Source of the DNA: Ewingella americana ATCC 33852 | Lineage (GTDB): Bacteria; Pseudomonadota; Gammaproteobacteria; Enterobacterales; Enterobacteriaceae | Assembly: GCF_000735345.1 (NCBI RefSeq) | Contig: NZ_JMPJ01000026.1 | Span: forward strand, 62,001 to 126,000 | Direction of reading: 5' to 3' | Length of the DNA stretch: 64,000 nucleotides | In this document: one piece after another, positions 52,077 to 61,255 of the stretch | How positions within the stretch are numbered: the first letter of the stretch is position 1 | Layout: every line of letters starts with the position of its first letter | Translations under genes and position numbers: made by a program | Notes under the pieces: generated by a model | Told to the model about the DNA's origin: nothing | The model's input: only the letters and a program-made list of their open reading frames with translations | Database searches by the model: none

Positions 52077-52762
52077 CTGACATGAACATTCTTGATTTAT
52101 TTTTAAAGGCCAGCATCCTGGTTAAGCTGATCATGCTTATTCTGGTGTGCTTCTCTGTCGCGTCTTGGGCAATCATCATTCAGCGCACTAAGGTGTTGAA
52201 TGCTGCTACGCGTGAGGCAGAAGCGTTTGAAGATAAATTCTGGTCCGGTATCGAGCTTTCACGTCTTTATCAGGAAAGCCAGGGCCGCCGTGAGACTCTC
52301 ACTGGCGCAGAACAAATTTTCCATTCAGGTTTCAAAGAGTTCGCTCGTTTGCACCGTGCAAACAGCCATGCGCCAGAGTCGGTCATCGACGGCTCATCTC
52401 GCGCCATGCGTATCTCTTTCAACCGTGAAATGGAAACTCTCGAAACCCACATTCCTTTCCTCGGCACCGTTGGTTCTATCAGCCCATACATTGGTCTGTT
52501 CGGTACCGTTTGGGGGATCATGCACGCGTTCATCGGTTTAGGCTCTGTTAAGCAGGCCACCTTACAGATGGTTGCGCCGGGTATCGCCGAAGCCTTGATC
52601 GCGACAGCAATCGGTCTTTTCGCTGCTATTCCAGCAGTTATGGCCTATAACCGATTGAACCAGCGCGTGAACAAGCTCGAGCAAAACTACGACAACTTTA
52701 TGGAAGAATTCACGGCTATCCTGCACCGTCAGGCTTTCTCTCGCGAAACAAGCAGTAACTAA
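52073..52762 (+). CDS. tolQ: TolQ, inner-membrane motor protein of the Tol-Pal system
   Basis: A protein of 229 residues homologous to ExbB and MotA, with three membrane helices (about 17-37, 138-160, 172-193). [20 protein letters not shown] near 138-157 forms the proton-channel wall with TolR. It starts GTG, overlapping ybgC. With TolR and TolA it uses the proton motive force to drive outer-membrane constriction at division. Confidence 0.98.
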   Translation: MTDMNILDLFLKASILVKLIMLILVCFSVASWAIIIQRTKVLNAATREAEAFEDKFWSGIELSRLYQESQGRRETLTGAEQIFHSGFKEFARLHRANSHAPESVIDGSSRAMRISFNREMETLETHIPFLGTVGSISPYIGLFGTVWGIMHAFIGLGSVKQATLQMVAPGIAEALIATAIGLFAAIPAVMAYNRLNQRVNKLEQNYDNFMEEFTAILHRQAFSRETSSN

Positions 52763-52773
52763 AGGGGGATAGC

Positions 52774-53202
52774 ATGGCTCGAGTACGTGGTCGCCATCGT
52801 CGCGAATTAAAGTCAGAGATTAACATTGTTCCGCTGCTCGACGTGCTGTTGGTACTGCTGCTGATTTTCATGGCTACAGCGCCAATCATCACGCAAAGCG
52901 TGGAAGTTGATCTACCTGATGCGACAGATTCTAAAACTGTATCTACTGATGATAACCCGCCGGTCATTGTTGAAGTCTCCGGCGTGGGCCAATACACCAT
53001 CGTGGTGGATCATCAGCGTATGGAGCAGTTGCCGGAACAGCAGGTTATTGCGGAAGCAACCAGCCGCATCCAAGCCAATCCGAAGACAGTCTTCCTGATC
53101 GGCGGTGCAAAAGATGTTCCTTATGATGAAATCATCAAGGCGCTGAACATGCTCCATCAGGCAGGTGTGAAATCTGTCGGGCTTATGACACAGCCTATTT
53201 AA
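52774..53202 (+). CDS. tolR: TolR, proton-channel partner of TolQ
   Basis: A protein of 142 residues, ExbD family. One N-terminal membrane helix (INIVPLLDVLLVLLLIFMAT, about 17-36) carries the proton-conducting aspartate in LLDVL. The periplasmic domain follows and ends SVGLMTQPI. It is 11 bases after tolQ and has an AGGGGG ribosome-binding site. Confidence 0.98.
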   Translation: MARVRGRHRRELKSEINIVPLLDVLLVLLLIFMATAPIITQSVEVDLPDATDSKTVSTDDNPPVIVEVSGVGQYTIVVDHQRMEQLPEQQVIAEATSRIQANPKTVFLIGGAKDVPYDEIIKALNMLHQAGVKSVGLMTQPI

Positions 53203-53330
53203 CGATAGGTAATTTGTAACACTTATTGGAAACCCGGCTTTTCTTGGCCTGATAAAACAGTTGTCTGCAAAGCGATAACTGGTGCAGAAGAAATCCGGGT
53301 TTTTGGCAATCCTGTGTTGGGAAATCTATT

Positions 53331-54605
53331 TTGGTAAAGGCAACTGCAACTGAACAAAACGATAAGCTCAAACGCGCCGTTATTGTTTCGGTCGTTCTGC
53401 ATATCATCATAATTGCCCTGCTTATCTGGGGATCGCTGGACGAAGATACCAGCATGAGTGGCGGTGGCGGCGGGAGTGATATCTCAGCCGTTATGGTTGA
53501 TCCAAGCGCGGTGGTTGATCAGTACAATCGCCAGCAGCAGCAACAAGCCGATGCTCAACGTGCTGCACAATCCCGTCAGAAAAAGTCCGAGCAGCAGGCT
53601 GAAGAACTTCAGCAGAAGCAGGCAGCAGAGCAGCAGCGACTGAAAGAATTAGAGAAAGAGCGTTTGCAAGCACAGGAAGATGCTAAAGAGCAGCAAAAAC
53701 AGGCTGCGGAACAACAAAAGCAAGCTGCCGAACAGCAGAAACAGGCCGCTGCGGAGCAACAGAAAGAAGCTCAGGAGCAGGCGCAGAAAGCCGCCGCTGA
53801 TGCCGCTGCTAAAGCGAAAGCTGAAGCCGCCAAGCAACAGGCTGATGCTGCTGCTAAGGCGAAAGCCGAAGCGGATAAAGTCGCTAAAGCTCAGGCCGAC
53901 GCGCAGAAGAAAGCGGCTGCCGAAGCGAAGAAACAGGCTGAAGCAGAAGCCGCAGCCACTGCGGCAGCTGCCAAGAAGCAAGCCGAAGCCGAGGCCAAAA
54001 AACAGGCTGAAGCTGACGCGAAGAAACAAGCTGCTGCTGACGCGAAAGCCGCCGCAGCCGCAGAAGCGAAAGAAAAAGCAGAAGCTGCTGCTCAGGCTAA
54101 GGCCGATGCTGCTGCTAAAGCGAAGGCTGACGCCGCCGCTGAGAAGAAAGCTGAAGCTGCCGCTGCTGCTAAAAAAGCGGCTGCGGACAAGAAAGCCGCT
54201 GCCGCCGCTGCGGCGAAAGAGTCCGAGTCTGTTGATGACCTGTTTGGTGGTTTGGCTAATTCCAAAAACGCGCCGAAAGGTGGTGGTGGAGCTAGCGCGC
54301 CAGCAGGGCAGGGCAAGAACAAGGCAGCCGGTGCTTCTGGTGCAGATATCGCTAACTATGGCAGCCAAATTAAGGCAGCTATCGAAAGCCGGTTCTATGA
54401 TGCTTCTTCGTATGCAGGCAAAACCTGTACGTTACGCATTAAGATGGAACCCGATGGTACACTGAGAAGTGTGACGCCAGAGGGGGGGGATCCGGCACTC
54501 TGTCAGGCGGCTGTTGCAGCAGCTCGACAGGCCAAATTCCCGAAACCACCGACAGAAGCTGTTTACGAGATATTTAAAAATGCGCCATTGGACTTCAAAC
54601 CATAG
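53331..54605 (+). CDS. tolA: TolA, periplasm-spanning protein of the Tol-Pal system
   Basis: A protein of 424 residues. The N-terminal membrane helix is at about 17-36. A very long Lys/Ala/Glu/Gln helix (about 65-300) follows, with repeats such as QKQAAEQQ and AAAKAKAEA. The globular C-terminal domain (about 325-424) has CTLRIKMEPDG and ends NAPLDFKP, as in E. coli TolA. It connects TolQR to TolB and Pal. The start is TTG at 53331; E. coli also uses a non-ATG start. The purine-rich repeats create long antisense frames that are not genes. Confidence 0.96.
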   Translation: MVKATATEQNDKLKRAVIVSVVLHIIIIALLIWGSLDEDTSMSGGGGGSDISAVMVDPSAVVDQYNRQQQQQADAQRAAQSRQKKSEQQAEELQQKQAAEQQRLKELEKERLQAQEDAKEQQKQAAEQQKQAAEQQKQAAAEQQKEAQEQAQKAAADAAAKAKAEAAKQQADAAAKAKAEADKVAKAQADAQKKAAAEAKKQAEAEAAATAAAAKKQAEAEAKKQAEADAKKQAAADAKAAAAAEAKEKAEAAAQAKADAAAKAKADAAAEKKAEAAAAAKKAAADKKAAAAAAAKESESVDDLFGGLANSKNAPKGGGGASAPAGQGKNKAAGASGADIANYGSQIKAAIESRFYDASSYAGKTCTLRIKMEPDGTLRSVTPEGGDPALCQAAVAAARQAKFPKPPTEAVYEIFKNAPLDFKP

Positions 54606-54737
54606 TAATAGTCGAAAGTTATCGTTTTTCGGATTATTACGAAGGTAAATGTGGTCGACTTATAGTTTTGTGTGCGTTGGTTTGTTAAAATTCTGCTAAT
54701 TTATCGCGGGCAGATCGGTCCAGATAAGGGAGATACA

Positions 54738-56030
54738 ATGAAGCAGGCATTTCGAGTAGCGTTTGGCCTTTTGATACTGTGGGCGTCTGTGTTACACGCA
54801 GAAGTTCGCATTGAAATTACCCAAGGGGTCGACACCGCTCGCCCGATTGGTGTGGTGCCTTTTAAATGGGCTGGTCCTGGTAATCCGCCGGAAGATATCG
54901 GTGCTATCGTTGCTGCTGACTTGCGTAACAGCGGTAAATTCAACCCGATTGATGCATCACGCATGCCTCAACAACCGACAAGTGCATCAGAAGTGACTCC
55001 TGCTGCTTGGACGGCGCTGGGTATTGACGCGGTGGTTGTTGGTCAAGTTCAGCCAAGTGCTGACGGCAAGTATTTGGTGTCTTACCAGCTGGTTGATACC
55101 TCTGGTTCACCGGGTACTGTTCTGGCCCAGAACCAATACCAAATCACCAAGCAGTGGCTGCGTTATTCCGCACACACCGCCAGTGATGAAGTGTTTGAAA
55201 AATTAACCGGCATTAAGGGTGCGTTCCGTACTCGTATTGCTTACATCGTGCAGACCAACGGCGGTAAATTCCCGTACGAATTACGCGTTGCTGACTACGA
55301 TGGCTATAACCAGTTCGTGGTTCACCGTTCACCAGAGCCTTTGATGTCTCCGGCTTGGTCTCCAGACGGTAGCAAACTGGCTTACGTAACATTCGAAAGT
55401 GGGCGTTCTGCTCTGGTTGTACAGACTCTGGCTAATGGCGCAATCAAACAGATCGCATCATTCCCGCGTCACAACGGTGCTCCCGCGTTCTCTCCAGACG
55501 GCAGCAAACTGGCCTTCGCCTTGTCTAAAGGCGGCAGTCTGAACGTTTATGTAATGAATCTTGGCTCGGGTCAAATCACCCAAGTTACTGATGGACGTAG
55601 CAACAACACCGAACCAACCTGGTTCCCAGACAGCCAGACGCTGGCTTTCACCTCGGATCAGGGCGGTCGTCCACAGCTTTATAAAGTCGGTATTAATGGC
55701 GGTGCGCCTCAGCGTCTGACCTGGGAAGGTTCTCAGAATCAGGACTCTGATGTCAGCTCGGATGGTAAGTTCCTGGTTATGGTGAGCAGCAACAATGGCT
55801 CGCAGCACATCGCTAAACAAGATCTAGTAACGGGAGCCGTTCAAACATTGACGGACACGTTCCTGGATGAAACGCCTAGTATCGCCCCAAATGGCACCAT
55901 GGTGATTTACAGCGCCTCTCAAGGTCTGGGTTCCGTGTTGCAGTTGGTCTCGACTGATGGGCGTTTCAAAGCGCGTCTTCCGGCAACTGATGGACAGGTA
56001 AAATTCCCTGCCTGGTCGCCGTACCTGTGA
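54738..56030 (+). CDS. tolB: TolB, periplasmic beta-propeller protein
   Basis: A protein of 430 residues, same length as in E. coli. The signal peptide is about residues 1-21 ([17 protein letters not shown]). An N-terminal domain contacts TolA. Six beta-propeller blades have [13 protein letters not shown]-type repeats (near 202, 247, 290) and bind Pal. The start ATG at 54738 has AAGGGAG upstream; the longer frame from 54672 is unsupported. The 130-bp gap before it may hold an internal promoter. Confidence 0.97.
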   Translation: MKQAFRVAFGLLILWASVLHAEVRIEITQGVDTARPIGVVPFKWAGPGNPPEDIGAIVAADLRNSGKFNPIDASRMPQQPTSASEVTPAAWTALGIDAVVVGQVQPSADGKYLVSYQLVDTSGSPGTVLAQNQYQITKQWLRYSAHTASDEVFEKLTGIKGAFRTRIAYIVQTNGGKFPYELRVADYDGYNQFVVHRSPEPLMSPAWSPDGSKLAYVTFESGRSALVVQTLANGAIKQIASFPRHNGAPAFSPDGSKLAFALSKGGSLNVYVMNLGSGQITQVTDGRSNNTEPTWFPDSQTLAFTSDQGGRPQLYKVGINGGAPQRLTWEGSQNQDSDVSSDGKFLVMVSSNNGSQHIAKQDLVTGAVQTLTDTFLDETPSIAPNGTMVIYSASQGLGSVLQLVSTDGRFKARLPATDGQVKFPAWSPYL

Positions 56031-56076
56031 TGCATATAAAACTATGTATGGCAAAAATTATAAAAGGATCAACGAG

Positions 56077-56586
56077 ATGCAACTGAACAAAGTGCTTAAA
56101 GGGCTGCTGCTGGCTGTGCCTGTACTGGCAATCGCCGCTTGTAGTTCTCACAAAAGCGCAGACAATGGCCAATCTGGTATGGGCGCTGGCGCTGGCACTG
56201 GTGCAGAGAGCGGCAACATGTCTTCTGAAGAGCAAGCGCGTCTGCAGATGCAAGAACTGCAAAAGAACAATATCGTTTACTTCGGTCTGGACAAGTACGA
56301 TATCGCTTCTGACTTCGCTCAAATGCTGGATGCGCACGCTGCATTCCTGCGCAGCAACCCTTCATACAAAGTGACTGTTGAAGGTCATGCGGATGAACGT
56401 GGTACTCCGGAATACAACATCGCTCTGGGTGAGCGTCGTGCTAACGCAGTTAAAATGTACCTGCAAGGCAAAGGCGTTTCTGCTGACCAGATCTCTATCG
56501 TTTCTTACGGTAAAGAGAAGCCAGCTGTACTGGGCCACGACGAAGCGGCTTACGCTAAAAACCGTCGTGCCGTACTGGTATACTAA
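56077..56586 (+). CDS. pal: Pal, peptidoglycan-associated lipoprotein
   Basis: Outer-membrane lipoprotein of 169 residues. The lipobox is LAIAAC, cysteine near residue 21. The OmpA-like domain (about 60-169) binds diaminopimelate in peptidoglycan through [22 protein letters not shown] near 107-128. It ends NRRAVLVY. The start is the ATG at 56077 with AAAAGGA upstream. It follows tolB by 46 bases. Confidence 0.98.
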   Translation: MQLNKVLKGLLLAVPVLAIAACSSHKSADNGQSGMGAGAGTGAESGNMSSEEQARLQMQELQKNNIVYFGLDKYDIASDFAQMLDAHAAFLRSNPSYKVTVEGHADERGTPEYNIALGERRANAVKMYLQGKGVSADQISIVSYGKEKPAVLGHDEAAYAKNRRAVLVY

Positions 56587-56595
56587 GAGAGTCGC

Positions 56596-57378
56596 ATGAG
56601 CAGTAACTTCAGACATCACTTGTTGGGTCTGTCGTTACTGGTTGGCGTAGCGGTCCCATGGGCCGCTACTGCCCAAGCGCCAATCAGTAATGTCGGCTCA
56701 GGCTCGATAGACGATCGAGTCACCTCTCTGGAGCGTATTTCTAACGCTCACAGCCAACTATTAACTCAACTTCAGCAACAACTCTCTGACTCCCAACGTG
56801 ATATTGACTCTCTCCGTGGTCAAATTCAGGAAAACCAATATCAGTTAAGTCAGCTCGTTGATCGCCAAAAGCAAATCTCTCAGCAGATGGACAGCCTAAG
56901 CAGCCAGGGTTCTGGTAATGCCAATGCTGCCGCCTCAGGAGCTGCTGCCGGCGCAGCCGGTGATTCATCAACTCCTGCACCTTCGCAGGCTCCTGCCAGC
57001 ACGGGTGATGAAAACACTGACTACAATGCTGCCGTTGCACTAGCCCTGGAAAAGAAACAGTACGATCAGGCTATTTCAGCTTTCCAGGCGTTCATCAAGC
57101 AATACCCGAAATCGACTTACCTGCCTAATGCCAACTATTGGTTAGGCCAGTTGTATTACAACAAGGGTAAGAAAGATGATGCGGCTTATTTCTACGCCGT
57201 GGTGGTTAAAAGCTATCCTAAGTCTCCAAAAAGTTCGGACGCGATGTACAAGGTTGGGGTGATCATGCAGGAGAAAGGTCAGGCTGATAAAGCCAAGGCT
57301 GTCTTCTCGCAGGTCGTAAAACAGTACCCAAATACCGATGCGGCCAAACAAGCTCAAAAACGCTTGTCTTCACAGTAA
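56596..57378 (+). CDS. cpoB: CpoB (YbgF), periplasmic coordinator of PBP1B and Tol-Pal
   Basis: A protein of 260 residues. A signal peptide (about 1-26) precedes an N-terminal coiled coil (about 35-100) that trimerises. A Ser/Ala/Pro linker follows (about 112-145), then tetratricopeptide repeats (about 150-258) such as YLPNANYWLGQLYYNKGK. E. coli CpoB links septal peptidoglycan synthesis to outer-membrane constriction. It is nine bases after pal, and ends the operon. A CCAGAAAA/TTTTCTGG hairpin follows at 57393-57423. Confidence 0.96.
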   Translation: MSSNFRHHLLGLSLLVGVAVPWAATAQAPISNVGSGSIDDRVTSLERISNAHSQLLTQLQQQLSDSQRDIDSLRGQIQENQYQLSQLVDRQKQISQQMDSLSSQGSGNANAAASGAAAGAAGDSSTPAPSQAPASTGDENTDYNAAVALALEKKQYDQAISAFQAFIKQYPKSTYLPNANYWLGQLYYNKGKKDDAAYFYAVVVKSYPKSPKSSDAMYKVGVIMQEKGQADKAKAVFSQVVKQYPNTDAAKQAQKRLSSQ

Positions 57379-57473
57379 TTCGTTATTCAGGTCCAGAAAA
57401 TATCCATTTCGATGGTTTTCTGGGCTTGAATGCGTGAAGAACAAGCAGTCAGACTTTTTTCTTCAATTAAACG

Positions 57474-57501
57474 TTGCACTGAAAAGTTATATAAGTAATA
57501 T
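57474..57501 (+). promoter_or_regulatory. Candidate promoter of the tRNA-Lys array
   Basis: TTGCAC, 16 bases, TAATAT, followed by a GC-rich discriminator (GCCGCCG), as typical of stringently controlled stable-RNA promoters. Transcription would begin about 55 bases before the first tRNA. Confidence 0.55.
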
Positions 57502-57562
57502 ATGCCGCCGTTGCCTAGGCAACTGTAACGCGTTAAAGCAGCGAGAGATTTAGTGTTTGAGC

Positions 57563-57638
57563 GGGCCGTTAGCTCAGTTGGTAGAGCAGTTGACTTTTAA
57601 TCAATTGGTCGCTGGTTCGAATCCAGCACGGCCCACCA
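57563..57638 (+). tRNA. tRNA-Lys (UUU anticodon), copy 1
   Basis: A 76-base cloverleaf: GGGCCGT acceptor, AGTTGGTA D-loop, CTTTTAA anticodon loop with TTT, TTCGAAT T-loop, encoded CCA end. Anticodon UUU reads AAA and AAG. First of four identical copies after cpoB; in E. coli the corresponding site holds interspersed tRNA-Lys and tRNA-Val genes. Confidence 0.98.
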
Positions 57639-57682
57639 CTAAATCAAAATGTTTTGATGCGAAGTATTAAGAAGTAGACCGT

Positions 57683-57758
57683 GGGCCGTTAGCTCAGTTG
57701 GTAGAGCAGTTGACTTTTAATCAATTGGTCGCTGGTTCGAATCCAGCACGGCCCACCA
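57683..57758 (+). tRNA. tRNA-Lys (UUU anticodon), copy 2
   Basis: Identical in all 76 bases to copy 1, including encoded CCA. The spacer from copy 1 is 44 bases. Confidence 0.98.
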
Positions 57759-57795
57759 CTTCTTAACTACGACAGGCAGTACCGCAACACAGCGC

Positions 57796-57871
57796 GGGCC
57801 GTTAGCTCAGTTGGTAGAGCAGTTGACTTTTAATCAATTGGTCGCTGGTTCGAATCCAGCACGGCCCACCA
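57796..57871 (+). tRNA. tRNA-Lys (UUU anticodon), copy 3
   Basis: Identical to copy 1. The spacer from copy 2 is 37 bases. Confidence 0.98.
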
Positions 57872-57950
57872 CTTTTAGATAAGTGGCAGCATAGGGAGTG
57901 ATTCGTTTTCAACGAATTGCGCAGCAGTAAGAAGTATCGCGACATACCGC

Positions 57951-58026
57951 GGGCCGTTAGCTCAGTTGGTAGAGCAGTTGACTTTTAATCAATTGGTCGC
58001 TGGTTCGAATCCAGCACGGCCCACCA
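57951..58026 (+). tRNA. tRNA-Lys (UUU anticodon), copy 4
   Basis: Identical to copy 1. The 79-base spacer before it contains a small hairpin near 57901-57917 (ATTCGTT with AACGAAT). Confidence 0.98.
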
Positions 58027-58070
58027 CTTTTAAGTGGAAACAATAGTAAAACAGTGCAGGATGAGAACCA

Positions 58071-58161
58071 CTGGTTCGAGCCGAGCGAAGCGAGACGACA
58101 ACGCGAACGCGTTGCCCGCAGGGTGAGGTCGAAGACCGAATCAATCCAGCACGGCCCACCA
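58071..58161 (+). pseudogene. Broken tRNA-Lys 3' remnant split by a ~63-bp palindromic insert
   Basis: CTGGTTCG (58071-58078) and AATCCAGCACGGCCCACCA (58143-58161) are the two sides of the tRNA-Lys T-loop and 3' end. Between them lie about 63 GC-rich bases with hairpins CAACGC-GAAC-GCGTTG and GGTC-GAA-GACC. The 5' half of the tRNA is missing, so it cannot be functional. It sits in register after copy 4, suggesting a fifth copy lost by recombination or invaded by a small element. Confidence 0.7.
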
Positions 58162-58196
58162 CTTCTCTGATAAGAACCTGTTAAGAGAAGAAGACT

Positions 58197-58219
58197 AAAA
58201 CGCCTCAAGGCGTTTTTTT
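58197..58219 (+). terminator. Intrinsic terminator of the tRNA-Lys array
   Basis: AAAACGCC and GGCGTTTT pair around TCAA, followed by further T residues. A CTTCTCT/AGAGAAG hairpin precedes it at about 58162-58190. Confidence 0.9.
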
Positions 58220-58329
58220 CGTTTCTAGCCCTCCTAAACCTCCAATCTCCTCACCTTTTTTAAGTCCCTTAAACACTTTTATCTTAAAGCACAAAATACA
58301 AGCGACTTTTCTCCACATCTGCGCTATTT

Positions 58330-58347
58330 TGTTTAGCATACAAAACA
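58330..58347 (+). promoter_or_regulatory. NadR-box-like operator upstream of nadA
   Basis: TGTTTA-N6-AAAACA, one mismatch from the NadR consensus TGTTTA-N6-TAAACA. It lies 70 bases before nadA. NadR represses nadA-pnuC in enterics when NAD is abundant. Confidence 0.7.
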
Positions 58348-58416
58348 AATGGGTGTTTTATCCCATTATTGGTGCCTTTGTCAGACTGAGCCCCTGACGA
58401 CAAGAGATGATGAGCG

Positions 58417-59478
58417 ATGAGCGAGACTTTAGATCTGAACGCCGCGGTGTATCCATTTCCTCCTAAGCCTGTGCCTTTAAGCCAGGATGAAAAAGCCTTC
58501 TATAAAGCCAAGATTAAAACTCTGCTGAAGCAGCGCAATGCGGTGATGGTTGCGCACTACTACACTGATCCTGAGATTCAGCAGTTAGCCGAGGAGACGG
58601 GAGGTTGTGTGGCCGACTCGCTGGAGATGGCGCGCTTCGGCAGCCAGCATCCGGCTTCAACTCTGCTGGTCGCGGGCGTGCGCTTTATGGGTGAGACGGC
58701 GAAGATCCTCAGCCCGGAGAAAACTGTGCTGATGCCAACCCTCAATGCCGAGTGTTCTCTAGACCTAGGCTGCCCAGAGCAGGCGTTCTCTGATTTCTGC
58801 GACAGCCACCCGGATCGCACCGTGGTGGTTTACGCCAATACCTCGGCGGCAGTTAAGGCGCGGGCTGACTGGGTGGTGACTTCGAGCATCGCGGTGGAGC
58901 TGATTGAGCACCTCGACAGCTTGGGTGAGAAAATCATCTGGGCACCTGACCGCCATCTTGGCAACTACGTGCGTAAGCAGACGGGTGCCGACGTGCTGTG
59001 CTGGCAGGGCGCCTGTATCGTGCATGACGAGTTCAAGACACAGGCACTGACGCGCATGAAGGCGCTGTACCCAGACGCGGCGGTGCTGGTGCATCCTGAG
59101 TCACCGCAGGCGATTGTAGATATGGCCGATGCCGTGGGTTCTACCAGCCAGCTGATTCAGGCGGCCAAGAGCTTGCCTAACAAAAAACTTATTGTGGCCA
59201 CCGATCGCGGTATTTTTTACAAAATGCAGCAGGCGGTGCCGGATAAAGAGTTGTTCGAAGCGCCAACCGCCGGTGAAGGGGCAAGTTGCAGAACCTGTGC
59301 GCACTGCCCGTGGATGGCAATGAATGGCCTGAAAGCCATTGCCGAAGGGTTAGAGCTGGGCGGTGCCGAGCACGCGATTGAGGTGGATGAAGCACTGCGC
59401 GTGAAGTCATTGATTCCACTGAACCGCATGCTGGACTTCGCCGCACAGCTTAAGCTGCGGGTGCAGGGCAACGCGTAA
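58417..59478 (+). CDS. nadA: Quinolinate synthase A
   Basis: Condenses iminoaspartate with dihydroxyacetone phosphate to make quinolinate for NAD synthesis, 353 residues. The three-domain fold carries [4Fe-4S] ligands in [13 protein letters not shown] near 112, [12 protein letters not shown] near 200 and [19 protein letters not shown] near 293. [11 protein letters not shown] near 45 is also conserved. It has an in-frame ATG start, and pnuC follows 37 bases later in the same operon. Confidence 0.98.
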   Translation: MSETLDLNAAVYPFPPKPVPLSQDEKAFYKAKIKTLLKQRNAVMVAHYYTDPEIQQLAEETGGCVADSLEMARFGSQHPASTLLVAGVRFMGETAKILSPEKTVLMPTLNAECSLDLGCPEQAFSDFCDSHPDRTVVVYANTSAAVKARADWVVTSSIAVELIEHLDSLGEKIIWAPDRHLGNYVRKQTGADVLCWQGACIVHDEFKTQALTRMKALYPDAAVLVHPESPQAIVDMADAVGSTSQLIQAAKSLPNKKLIVATDRGIFYKMQQAVPDKELFEAPTAGEGASCRTCAHCPWMAMNGLKAIAEGLELGGAEHAIEVDEALRVKSLIPLNRMLDFAAQLKLRVQGNA

Positions 59479-59515
59479 ACATTTTCATTAACGAAGGCTA
59501 CAGAAGGGAATCGCG

Positions 59516-60238
59516 ATGGATTTTTTCAGCACCAGCAATATTCTGGTTCATATCCCGCTCGGTAAAGGCGGCTATGACCTGTCGTGGATTGAAGCAATCG
59601 GCACGCTGTTTGGCCTGTTGTGCATCTGGTTTGCCAGCAAAGAGAAAATCATTAACTACCCGTTTGGCCTGATTAACGTCACGCTGTTCGCGGTGATCTT
59701 CTTCCAGATCCAGCTCTACGCCAGCCTGCTGCTGCAGATATTTTTCTTCGCGGCCAACATCTACGGCTGGTACGCGTGGAGCCGTCAGACAGAGGATAAA
59801 CAGGCCGAGCTGCAAATCCGCTGGCTGCCTCGTGGCAAAGCGCTGGTGTGGGGCGCGGTCTGCGTGATTGGCATTCTGTTTATGACGTTCAACATCGACC
59901 GGGTATTTGCGGCACTCAGTCTGGTTGCCGTCAACCTGATGCAAGGGCTGGGGCTGAATGTGCATATGCCTGAGCTGCAACCCGACGCTTTCCCGTTCTG
60001 GGACTCGTCAATGATGGTGTTGTCGATTATCGCCATGCTGCTGATGACCCGCAAATATGTGGAAAACTGGCTGGTGTGGGTGGTCATCGATGTGATTAGC
60101 GTGGCGATTTTCGCTTATCAGGGCGTGTATGCCATGGCGCTGGAATATGTGCTGTTAACGCTGATTGCGCTGAATGGTTCGTGGCTATGGATTAAGAGCG
60201 CCGCTCAGAATGGCTCTAAGCCGCTACAGCGCGTTTAA
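59516..60238 (+). CDS. pnuC: PnuC, nicotinamide riboside transporter
   Basis: Inner-membrane facilitator of 240 residues with about seven helices. The NFGLINV-type segment (YPFGLINVTLFAVIFFQIQLY) is near 50 and NIYGWYAWSRQ near 82. WVVIDVISVAIFAYQGVYAMALEY is near 183. It supplies nicotinamide riboside for NAD salvage, consistent with its pairing with nadA and the NadR box. Confidence 0.96.
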   Translation: MDFFSTSNILVHIPLGKGGYDLSWIEAIGTLFGLLCIWFASKEKIINYPFGLINVTLFAVIFFQIQLYASLLLQIFFFAANIYGWYAWSRQTEDKQAELQIRWLPRGKALVWGAVCVIGILFMTFNIDRVFAALSLVAVNLMQGLGLNVHMPELQPDAFPFWDSSMMVLSIIAMLLMTRKYVENWLVWVVIDVISVAIFAYQGVYAMALEYVLLTLIALNGSWLWIKSAAQNGSKPLQRV

Positions 60239-60260
60239 ACAGAAGTTAGTACGATTTACT

Positions 60261-60287
60261 CAAGAGCCTCCCATCGGGAGGCTCTTG
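60261..60287. terminator. Strong hairpin between convergent pnuC and zitB
   Basis: CAAGAGCCTCCC and GGGAGGCTCTTG form a perfect 12-bp stem with a three-base loop. There is no T-tract, but the position between two convergent stops supports a termination role. Confidence 0.6.
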
Positions 60288-60302
60288 GCGTTTGAGGCGG
60301 GA

Positions 60303-61247
60303 TTAATGATGGTGGTGCGCGTGGCTGTGACCGAGATGGCTATGGCCTTCTTCCGCCACGCTGTCGCTTATCACGCAATCCGGCGTGTTACAGGTGCCGT
60401 ATTCCATCTGAATGGTGGCGTGGCCGATACGGTATTTATCCAGAAGGTAAGCCTGAATTCGGCCTAACAGCGCGTCGTGGTCGTGAGGCGGAACTACCTG
60501 CACGTGCAGCGTCATCAGGCGTTTCTCGCCGATTTGCCAGACGTGAACGTGATGAACGCTGCGCACTTCGGGAATGGTGACGGACAAGTCTTTGCGTAGT
60601 TTCTCAATATCAATTTCCTGCGGCGTGCCTTCCAGCAGCTCGTGGAAACTCTCTTTCATCAAACGCCACGCGTTGTTCAGCACCAAGCAGGAAACCAGAA
60701 CCGACAGAATCGGGTCGATAGGCGTCCAGCCGGTTTTCATGATGATAATGGCTGCCGCCACGGCACCAATAGAACCCAGCAGATCTCCCAACACGTGCAG
60801 TGCCGCCGCGCGCACATTGATGTTGGCTTTCTCTTCGCCCTGATGCAGTAGCCAGAATGAGAACAGGTTGGCAATCAGGCCAGCAATACCAATCGCCAGC
60901 ATGGTGCCGCCCATCACGGGCTGCGGGTTGGCGAAGCGCACGATGGCTTCCCAAACAATCAAAATGACGATAACCAGCAGGGCAGCGGCGTTGACGAAGG
61001 CCGCCATGGTGGTCAGGCGCAGGTAGCCAAAGGTGTGGCTGGCGCTCGGTTTGCGTTTCGCGAAATGCACCGCCAAGAGTGCGATGAGCAGGGCCGCGGC
61101 GTCGGTCAGCATATGGCCAGCATCGGCGATCAGCGCCAGCGAGCCTGAGATCAGGCCGCCAATGACTTCGACAACCATGAAGATGACGGTGACCAAGAAG
61201 GCTAACAGTAACCGACGGCTATTTTTATCCTGTGGTAGAAATGACAT
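60303..61247 (-). CDS. zitB: ZitB, zinc efflux cation-diffusion facilitator
   Basis: Zn2+/H+ antiporter of 314 residues with six helices. Metal-site residues are in [13 protein letters not shown] near 36 (HxxxD) and [13 protein letters not shown] near 150. The C-terminal cytoplasmic domain has [18 protein letters not shown] near 222. The tail is His-rich ([14 protein letters not shown]). In E. coli zitB is also convergent with pnuC. Here it begins only eight bases after the stop of a hybrid sensor kinase gene on the same strand, whose stop is fused to the ribosome-binding site (TAAGGA). Confidence 0.96.
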   Translation of the reverse strand: MSFLPQDKNSRRLLLAFLVTVIFMVVEVIGGLISGSLALIADAGHMLTDAAALLIALLAVHFAKRKPSASHTFGYLRLTTMAAFVNAAALLVIVILIVWEAIVRFANPQPVMGGTMLAIGIAGLIANLFSFWLLHQGEEKANINVRAAALHVLGDLLGSIGAVAAAIIIMKTGWTPIDPILSVLVSCLVLNNAWRLMKESFHELLEGTPQEIDIEKLRKDLSVTIPEVRSVHHVHVWQIGEKRLMTLHVQVVPPHDHDALLGRIQAYLLDKYRIGHATIQMEYGTCNTPDCVISDSVAEEGHSHLGHSHAHHHH

Positions 61248-61255
61248 AGCTTTCC

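Noticed and set aside
53649-54368. Long antisense open frame in tolA
   Set aside because: It mirrors the low-complexity Lys/Ala/Glu repeat of TolA, giving runs of Leu, Ser and Phe. It has no family resemblance.
57563-58161. Short regular repeats that might be a CRISPR array
   Set aside because: The repeats are full 76-base tRNA-Lys genes with cloverleaf features and CCA ends, with irregular spacers. No cas genes are present.
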